A stretch of 64,000 bases of DNA from Pseudomonas pergaminensis (GTDB lineage: Bacteria > Pseudomonadota > Gammaproteobacteria > Pseudomonadales > Pseudomonadaceae): NCBI RefSeq assembly GCF_024112395.2, contig NZ_CP078013.2, positions 5,332,001-5,396,000 of the forward strand. The letters are read 5' to 3'. Positions 57,129 to 64,000 of this stretch are shown here, piece by piece. Position 1 is the first letter of the stretch. Each line of letters starts with the position of its first letter. A program made the position numbers and the translations under genes. The notes under the pieces are model-generated. The model was not told where the DNA came from. It did not search any database and saw only the letters and a list, made by a program, of their open reading frames with translations.

Positions 57129-57809
57129 TTACCTCTTGCGTAATACGTACACTCGCCACATGGCATAGAGCGGAATGAAGTCCAGGGACTCCTGAACTCG
57201 AAAACCGGCTTCCTCGAACTCGGCTTCAACAGTAGCAGCCGGTAACACAAATCTATTTTGGTAACCTTCCTGCTCACCCTTCTTGCGACGCTGACCTTCG
57301 AGACGCTTGCGTTTCCAGGCTTTGAAGTTGCCATCGACCCACAATGAAACGATCACGCTGTCTCGAGTAACACGCTGAAACTCCCGCAATATCGCCAGCC
57401 GGTGCGCCGGATCACCAATGTGGTGCAACAAGCGCATGCAGAAAATGCTGTCGACCGCGTTATCTGGCAAATCGATATCAAAGGCAGATGTTTGCAAAGG
57501 CCGTACCCGTTTCACCACATCGGCGGGCTGGGCGACGGTTGCCACCTTTAACATCGACGCCGAATTATCGGCACCGATGATCACGCGGTTGGGCTTTTCG
57601 GCCAGCAACGGCCAGAAACGCCCGGCGCCACACGGCAAGTCCAGCACCAGGCCAGGCTCACCGGCCATCGCCAACGCGCCACGGGCCAATTGCTCGTCGC
57701 GTTTGTGGGACAGCCGGCGAGCGAGATTGTCCTGATGCTTGAGCAAATATTCGTGGGCGTGTTCGTCGTCGTACTTTTCGGAAAATTCGAGTTTGATCGG
57801 GGTAGACAT
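57129..57809 (-). CDS. warA: WarA-type SAM-dependent methyltransferase
   Basis: The 226-residue protein is a class I methyltransferase. SAM motif I is VLDLPCGAGRFWPLLAE (about 55-71), motif II NRVIIGADNSASML, and motif III ... IFCMRLLHHIGDP. The C-terminal helices end in MWRVYVLRKR. GGAG lies 8 bases before the ATG. As I recall, the gene and inaA next to it form a ColR-controlled unit in P. putida; a ColR-box-like site lies upstream. Confidence 0.88.
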   Translation of the reverse strand: MSTPIKLEFSEKYDDEHAHEYLLKHQDNLARRLSHKRDEQLARGALAMAGEPGLVLDLPCGAGRFWPLLAEKPNRVIIGADNSASMLKVATVAQPADVVKRVRPLQTSAFDIDLPDNAVDSIFCMRLLHHIGDPAHRLAILREFQRVTRDSVIVSLWVDGNFKAWKRKRLEGQRRKKGEQEGYQNRFVLPAATVEAEFEEAGFRVQESLDFIPLYAMWRVYVLRKR

Positions 57810-57877
57810 CAACGGATCTCCAGTTGCTGATGCCTACAACCTTAGGCATCGCGCTGTGATCAACTGGTCAACCCGTT

Positions 57878-57893
57878 GTGAAAAACTTGTCCT
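57878..57893 (-). promoter_or_regulatory. ColR-box candidate before warA
   Basis: On the minus strand the 16-mer AGGACAAGTTTTTCAC agrees with the ColR motif as I recall it, YYNASNNYTTTTTCAC, in the whole TTTTTCAC core and the A-C pair; three Y positions differ. It lies 69 bases before the warA start. Confidence 0.55.
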
Positions 57894-57997
57894 GTCCAAT
57901 CTCATACATTTCAAGACTTTACAGAGACAAGCAATGGCATGGGGCCATCTTCGCCGAATAGCGGTGATCTCTGGCAGGATAGCGGTAGGGGGTGGAG

Positions 57998-59278
57998 TCA
58001 GGCGTTGACCTGACTCAATTGCACATGAAAGCGGCAGCCATTGGGGTCCATGGTGCTGAGGCTCACGCTCCAGCCCTGGTTTTCGCAGATGCGCTGGACC
58101 AGCGACAACCCCAGGCCCAGGCCCTCGCCCCGCTTCTCGTTGCCGCGCACAAACGGCTCGAACATCGCTTCGCGCTTGTCCTCGGGGATGCCCACACCAG
58201 TGTCTTCCACCACAAAACCGCTCGGCTCCAACGTCAGGCGAATAAAGCCCTGCTCGGTGTAATGCAGCGCATTGCGCAACAGGTTGCCCATCACCGCATG
58301 CAGGAACGTGGCGTTATAGCGGGTGTCCAGCGGGCTGCCCGGCTGGTAGATCAGCTCCAGGCCCTTGCGCTCGACAGGGTCGCGCCAGATACCGAGCAGG
58401 TCGTCAGCCACTTGCTCCAGGCTGACCTGGGGCGACATGGTGCTCTCGTCATGTTCGGCACGGGCCAGCATCAGGAAGGTCTGCACCAGCTCGCGCATTT
58501 CTTCACAAGCACGGGCAATGCGCTCGACCTGGTTGCGCCCACGCTGATCGATGGCCGGGTTTTCCAGCAGCAATTCGCAGGAGCTGGCCAGCACCATCAA
58601 CGGCGTGCGCAATTCGTGGCTTACGTCACTGGTAAACAATTGCTCGCGAGACAGCGCCTGACGCAAGCGCCCCAGCGTGGCATCGAAGGCCACTGCCAGC
58701 TCACCCACTTCGTCGGCCGCGTAGTCCGGCGCCAGCGGCGGTGCCAGGCCCAGCAGTTGGTCACGATGACGGACCTGGCGCGCCAGGCGTACAACCGGTG
58801 CCATCACCTTGCGCGCCAGGACCCAACCGAGGAACACCGCCAGCGCCAGACTCAGCACGAAGCCCACCAGCACCACGGCAAACAGCACGCGCTCGCGCTC
58901 TTCGAAATCGCTTTGATCCTGCAGCAGCACATAGCGCCGACCGTCGACCACTTCGACCATGGCGTGGTACGACAGCGACTCGCGGAAGACTTCATGGAAG
59001 CCGGGCTCAAGGTGTCGCAAATCCTTGGGCAACTCGAAGTCGCCAGGCCCGCCACTGAAGTAAAACAGCTGATCCGGCTCGGGCCGGTGCCGCCAGTCCT
59101 CGACGGTGTCCATCAGCAGCAGGCGTTGCAAGTCGCCGCCCAGGCCCGCCGAGATCAACTTCTCTTCCACCAGGTGCACGGTCGCAACGATGCCCATGGC
59201 AAAGGCGCCCGCCACCAACGCACTCATCAAGGCAAAGGCGATGATGATCCGTTGGGCAAGGCTTTGCTTAAACTCCAT
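57998..59278 (-). CDS. colS: Sensor kinase ColS
   Basis: The 426-residue kinase has TM1 (about 10-32), a periplasmic domain (33-130), TM2 (about 131-152), HAMP, HisKA (H221 in DVSHELRTPL), and HATPase boxes (NLLRNALHYT, DTGVGIPE, GLGLGLSLV). The periplasmic domain carries H35, E38, H95, H105 and the E126-x-x-E129 motif, the residues I recall as metal-responsive (zinc, iron) in P. putida ColS. The 5' end overlaps colR by 11 bases. ColRS answers metal stress and controls envelope genes. Confidence 0.94.
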   Translation of the reverse strand: MEFKQSLAQRIIIAFALMSALVAGAFAMGIVATVHLVEEKLISAGLGGDLQRLLLMDTVEDWRHRPEPDQLFYFSGGPGDFELPKDLRHLEPGFHEVFRESLSYHAMVEVVDGRRYVLLQDQSDFEERERVLFAVVLVGFVLSLALAVFLGWVLARKVMAPVVRLARQVRHRDQLLGLAPPLAPDYAADEVGELAVAFDATLGRLRQALSREQLFTSDVSHELRTPLMVLASSCELLLENPAIDQRGRNQVERIARACEEMRELVQTFLMLARAEHDESTMSPQVSLEQVADDLLGIWRDPVERKGLELIYQPGSPLDTRYNATFLHAVMGNLLRNALHYTEQGFIRLTLEPSGFVVEDTGVGIPEDKREAMFEPFVRGNEKRGEGLGLGLSLVQRICENQGWSVSLSTMDPNGCRFHVQLSQVNA

Positions 59279-59951
59279 CTCGACCCTCGGCCAAGCGATA
59301 ACCAACGCCGTGCACCGTTTGCAGCAACGGCTTGGCGAACGGCTTATCGATCACTTGGCGCAATTGGTGAACGTGGCTGCGCAGGCTGTCGCTGTCCGGG
59401 CAGTCATCGCCCCACAGGGCTTCTTCGAGAATTTCGCGGCGCAGCACGTGCGGGCTCTTCTGCATCAGCACCGCCAGCAGTTTCAAGCCAACCGGGTTGA
59501 GCTTGAGCAGGCGCCCTTCGCGGGTCACTTCCAGGGTGTCGAGGTCGTAGCTCAGGTCACCCACCTGCAGGGCGCGGCGTCCGCCACCCTGGGCTCGGCG
59601 CAGCACGGCTTCGATGCGCGCGGCCAGTTCCGACAGGGCAAACGGTTTGAGCAGGTAGTCATCGGCGCCGGACTTGAAGCCCTGCAACCGGTCATCCAGT
59701 TGATCGCGGGCGGTGAGCATGATCACCGGTGTGTCGCGGCGTGCATCTTCGCGCAGGCGTTTGCACAGGGTGTAGCCGTCGATGCCGGGCAGCATGATGT
59801 CGAGCACGATCAAGTCGTAATGCTCGGTGGCGGCCAAGTGCAGGCCTGATAAACCGTCCTGCGCACAGTCGACGGTATAGCCCTTTAGCCCCAGGTAATC
59901 GGCCAGGTTGGCCAGAATATCGCGGTTGTCTTCAACCAATAGAATTCGCAT
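59268..59951 (-). CDS. colR: Response regulator ColR
   Basis: The 227-residue OmpR-type regulator has D51 (IVLDIMLPGIDG) in its receiver and a winged-helix output (about 125-222, ending HGVGYRLAEG). It partners ColS, overlapping by 11 bases. A candidate ColR box 118 bases upstream might mark autoregulation. Confidence 0.95.
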   Translation of the reverse strand: MRILLVEDNRDILANLADYLGLKGYTVDCAQDGLSGLHLAATEHYDLIVLDIMLPGIDGYTLCKRLREDARRDTPVIMLTARDQLDDRLQGFKSGADDYLLKPFALSELAARIEAVLRRAQGGGRRALQVGDLSYDLDTLEVTREGRLLKLNPVGLKLLAVLMQKSPHVLRREILEEALWGDDCPDSDSLRSHVHQLRQVIDKPFAKPLLQTVHGVGYRLAEGRDGV

Positions 59952-60068
59952 GGGCAGTGTCTCCGTACGCGGTAACGGCCGTGTTGGCTCGCGCAGCTTA
60001 AGGCCAAGTGTGGCTTACGACTAGGGCAGCGGCACGACTCTATAAGTTTTTTCAACCCATTGGTTCCC

Positions 60069-60084
60069 TTCACGAGTTTTTCAC
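60069..60084 (+). promoter_or_regulatory. Second ColR-box candidate, between colR and groEL
   Basis: TTCACGAGTTTTTCAC fits the recalled motif YYNASNNYTTTTTCAC at all fixed positions except the last Y. It is on the plus strand, 118 bases upstream of colR, which is transcribed the other way. A further half-site CGCTTCAC follows. Confidence 0.5.
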
Positions 60085-60156
60085 TATCGCTTCACTCGGA
60101 GCCCACAGAAAGGCTGGCAGAATGATGCACCCTCACGCCTGGCGAAACCCAGGCAT

Positions 60157-60195
60157 AAAAAAGCCCCGCCGGCATCACTGCCGGCGGGGCTTTTT
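60157..60195 (-). terminator. Terminator after groEL
   Basis: A stem of 12 bp (AAGCCCCGCCGG / CCGGCGGGGCTT) with a U-run on both sides ends the groESL operon. Confidence 0.95.
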
Positions 60196-60216
60196 CAGTA
60201 CGGGGGTAAGGCTGGC

Positions 60217-61875
<1,659 letters not shown>

Positions 61876-61913
61876 TTAAATACTTTGGAGTAACGGGAAA
61901 ATGAGCGGGGAAA

Positions 61914-62210
61914 TTACGCTTCCAGTACGGCGAGAATCTCGTTCTCAGCCATGACCAGCAGGTCTTCGCCGTCAACTTTCACAGTGTTGCTGCCGGAGTA
62001 AGGGCCGAATACAACCTTGTCACCGACTTTAACGGCCAGAGCACGCACTTCACCGTTTTCCAGGGTTTTGCCTGGGCCAGCAGCGACGATCACACCGTGG
62101 TTGGCTTTCTCGGCAGCCGAACCTGGCAGAACGATCCCGCCGGCGGTTTTCTTTTCTTCTTCGCTGCGACGGATTACGACGCGGTCGTGCAGAGGACGAA
62201 GCTTGCTCAT
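61914..62210 (-). CDS. groES: 10-kDa chaperonin GroES
   Basis: The 98-residue co-chaperonin caps GroEL. It begins [15 protein letters not shown] and holds the mobile loop [16 protein letters not shown] that contacts GroEL, then the roof and domain [14 protein letters not shown]. An AGGAG site precedes the ATG. It leads the groESL operon. Confidence 0.98.
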   Translation of the reverse strand: MSKLRPLHDRVVIRRSEEEKKTAGGIVLPGSAAEKANHGVIVAAGPGKTLENGEVRALAVKVGDKVVFGPYSGSNTVKVDGEDLLVMAENEILAVLEA

Positions 62211-62351
62211 TGTCGATCTCTCCTAATTGTGTTTTTCATCGGCCGGTGTCTGTACCGGCGGGTTGTAGTCCGGCTGTGCCGGTCGCGCCTCGCCAAGCAA
62301 GACGCGGAAGTCTGTCTGGTGTCGCCACCAGAAACCTTGCGGTGACCGTTA

Positions 62352-62378
62352 CATAAGGGCGCATAAGCTTATTACAAG
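62352..62378 (-). promoter_or_regulatory. Sigma-32-like heat-shock promoter of groESL
   Basis: On the minus strand, CTTGTAA (-35; 62372-62378) is separated by 12 bases from CCCTTATG (-10; 62352-62359), close to the sigma-32 pattern CTTGAAA-N11-15-CCCCATNT. No CIRCE inverted repeat (HrcA operator) is seen. The start would be about 130 bases before groES. Confidence 0.65.
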
Positions 62379-62457
62379 GGGCCGGGGATGAAATTTTTTG
62401 CGTCTGCCGGCCCGTAAATGCAACACGGCACCCGAAGGTGCCGTGCCAGTGAAGCGG

Positions 62458-62934
62458 TTACTTGCTGTCGCGGTGTTCGAACTCGCCTTCGATCACATCA
62501 CCTTCACGCCCCAGCGGCTGGCGCGGGGCGGGGCCGCCACGGGGTTGCAGGTCGTCGGCGAACGCACGCTGACGGATGGCAGCCTCTTCGGCACGCTGGC
62601 GCATCTTGCCCGCCAACAGCTTGCGGGTGACGGGGAGCAACATGACCAGGCCAACCACGTCGCTGATAAAGCCAGGCAGGATCAATAAGCCACCGGCCAG
62701 GGCCATCATCAGGCCTTCAAGCATGGTCTGGGCAGGCAGTTCGCCGCGGTTCAGGCTTTCACGGGCACGCAGCGCCGTGGCCAGGCCGGCGACGCGCAGC
62801 ACCAAAACGCCGAGCATCGAGCCGAGAATGATCAGCAACAGGGCTGGGAAAAACCCGATCGCACCGCTGACTTGAACGAATACGAACAGCTCCAACACCG
62901 GGAATAGCAGAAAGAGCAACAAAAAAGGGCGCAT
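62458..62934 (-). CDS. fxsA: FxsA-family inner-membrane protein
   Basis: The 158-residue protein starts MRPFLLLFLLFPVLELFVFVQVSGAIG with the FxsA signature, has two or three further membrane segments (about 25-50, 75-105) and a basic hydrophilic tail (about 105-158). FxsA is named for suppressing F-plasmid exclusion of phage T7; its normal role is unknown. GAGGAA precedes the ATG. It lies after hugZ on the same strand and before groES. Confidence 0.92.
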   Translation of the reverse strand: MRPFLLLFLLFPVLELFVFVQVSGAIGFFPALLLIILGSMLGVLVLRVAGLATALRARESLNRGELPAQTMLEGLMMALAGGLLILPGFISDVVGLVMLLPVTRKLLAGKMRQRAEEAAIRQRAFADDLQPRGGPAPRQPLGREGDVIEGEFEHRDSK

Positions 62935-63000
62935 CAAATGGTTCCTCAACGCAAGAATGCCTTGCCAGTCCACCTTAGATGACGTCGCCATTTCGTGAAT

Positions 63001-63732
63001 TCAAGCGTCGGCGGCCTCTTTTTTCGGCCAGACCTCGGCGTGGGCCAATGAAACCAAGGCTTCGCGCACTTGTGTCGGCGTGTTGCAAGACGCTGCAAAC
63101 GGCAACCAATGCAGCGACTGGCCAATGCGCAGGTGCATGCCTTCACTGTCGATACCCGCCAACTGCGCAGGCTCGAAGGTTGGCAAGCCGGTCAGCGCGA
63201 CGTAATGGGCAATGGCCTTGGTGTGATCGCTGTTCATGTGTTCGATCATGCTGCGTTCCGTCTTGCCCGCGAACGGGTTGGCCAAGGTCAATTGGTCGAC
63301 CCAGTGAATCGCGCCAAAGCCGCCGATGTAACGGTGACGCACGGGCTTGAGCACCCAGAAGTCGAAGTCGTGGGCCTTGTGGTAGTTGGCAGAATCGGGG
63401 AAGTAGCGGTAATAACGCTCGGCGGCCGCCTCGATGGCAGCGCCCTCCTCCAGTTTTTCGGCTTCGGCCAGGTAGGTCAGGCGCCCGACGGCCTGCACGT
63501 CGTCGGCCTCGCGCTCACCCACCAGCAGCGAGCACTTGGGGTCTTTCTGCAGGTTATGGGTGTGCTGGGCGATACGGCTGATCAGGATCAACGGGCGACC
63601 CTGCTCGTCGAGGCAATACGGCACGACCGACCCGAACGGAAAGCCGGGCATGGCTTTGGACAGTGTGGAGAGAGCCCCACGGTATTCCTTGAGCAACAGC
63701 TCTCGGGCGTTCTTGGCAACCTGTGCGCTCAA
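63001..63732 (-). CDS. hugZ: HugZ-family haem-utilization protein
   Basis: The 243-residue protein has an FMN-type split-barrel domain (about 10-155; FGSVVPYCLDEQGRPLILISRIAQHTHNL) and a C-terminal DUF2470 domain with IEHMNSDHTKAI. HugZ proteins bind and sometimes degrade haem, supporting haem use. The start is TTG: it follows a strong GAGGAG 8 bases upstream, and the N-terminus SAQVAKNARELLL fits the family, whereas no ATG or GTG is in position. It may share a transcript with fxsA 66 bases downstream. Confidence 0.9.
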   Translation of the reverse strand: MSAQVAKNARELLLKEYRGALSTLSKAMPGFPFGSVVPYCLDEQGRPLILISRIAQHTHNLQKDPKCSLLVGEREADDVQAVGRLTYLAEAEKLEEGAAIEAAAERYYRYFPDSANYHKAHDFDFWVLKPVRHRYIGGFGAIHWVDQLTLANPFAGKTERSMIEHMNSDHTKAIAHYVALTGLPTFEPAQLAGIDSEGMHLRIGQSLHWLPFAASCNTPTQVREALVSLAHAEVWPKKEAADA

Positions 63733-63837
63733 CGTATGACTCCTCGGATAATCAGCCGCCCATGGCCTATGGGAATGGATCTCAACGCAAGGTAATCACA
63801 TCCGCAAAGGTTGCCAAGCAGGTTTTGTACGCCCGTG

Positions 63838-64000
63838 TTACCAGGCCACGCCGAAGCCTGCGGTGTAGCGGGTCTTGCTCAGGCTGCTGTCGGAGTCGCC
63901 GCTGATAACGTCGCGCTCGGCCTTGAGGTTGAGGGACGCCCACTCGGTGACTTTGTAGCGCAGGCCCATTTCGGCATCCAGGGAGTACTCCGCCGGACCG
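63838..64000 (-). CDS. Outer-membrane beta-barrel protein, 3' end only
   Basis: Only the last 53 residues are present. They read as alternating polar/non-polar strands (YSLDAEMGLRYKVTEWASLN, LSKTRYTAGFGVAW) and end in Trp, the aromatic C-terminus recognised by the Bam machinery. The N-terminus lies beyond the right edge, so no family name is given. Confidence 0.7.
   Translation of the reverse strand, partial: GPAEYSLDAEMGLRYKVTEWASLNLKAERDVISGDSDSSLSKTRYTAGFGVAW

Overview
The window is ordinary chromosomal DNA of a Pseudomonas, most likely the P. fluorescens group. The evidence is high GC with many long antisense shadow frames, MvaT, GtrS/GltR with the Entner-Doudoroff genes, ColRS next to groESL, and many REP/REPIN hairpins of the fluorescens type. 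I see no prophage, insertion sequence, CRISPR array, rRNA or tRNA. About 56 protein genes are supported, two of them cut by the window edges.

Left part (1-12.1 kb): a cut mutT, argJ and secA run leftwards. The DnaB-helicase-loader family gene dciA diverges from secA and converges on a HerA-like ATPase. A PctA-type amino acid chemoreceptor, a 56-residue orphan, purU, mvaT and sbcB follow. Middle-left (12.3-25.3 kb): a tightly overlapping six-gene membrane operon (RDD, SpoIIM-like, DUF4129, DUF4350, MoxR ATPase, DUF58), a PilZ protein, a TPR-like lipoprotein, pyruvate kinase, an enoyl-CoA hydratase, a ferredoxin-reductase and class I fumarase with a structured leader.

Centre (25.3-39.3 kb): a DctB/DctD (MifS/MifR)-type two-component pair sits upstream of a KgtP-like dicarboxylate permease. 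The permease has a near-consensus sigma-54 promoter, two matching enhancer-like sites 32 bp apart and a Crc/Hfq-type A-rich motif near the start codon. Next come a flavin reductase, an antibiotic-monooxygenase-fold protein, an AraC regulator, and the glucose block gtrS-gltR-glk-edd facing gap. The edd/gap intergenic region holds two perfect TTGT-N7-ACAA HexR-type operators.

Right part (39.4-64 kb): a Fur-box-headed surface-signalling haem uptake locus (ECF sigma, FecR, TonB receptor) followed by a HemO/PigA haem oxygenase and a YbaN protein. Then come a second chemoreceptor, a nitroreductase, and a di-haem protein/imelysin/beta-propeller operon that may act in iron handling. A MexVW-like RND pump follows, then the ColRS regulon neighbourhood (warA-inaA-small protein, colS, colR) with two ColR-box candidates, groESL with a sigma-32-like promoter, fxsA, hugZ and the end of an outer-membrane barrel gene.

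Several parts are joined functionally: glycolysis (edd, glk, gap, pykA, fumarase), haem and iron (ECF/FecR/receptor/HemO/HugZ/imelysin), and envelope stress (ColRS, MexVW, MoxR-DUF58). The best candidate for a poorly described system is the RDD-to-DUF58 operon. The sharpest new regulatory predictions are the sigma-54 enhancer layout, the HexR pair and the two ColR boxes.
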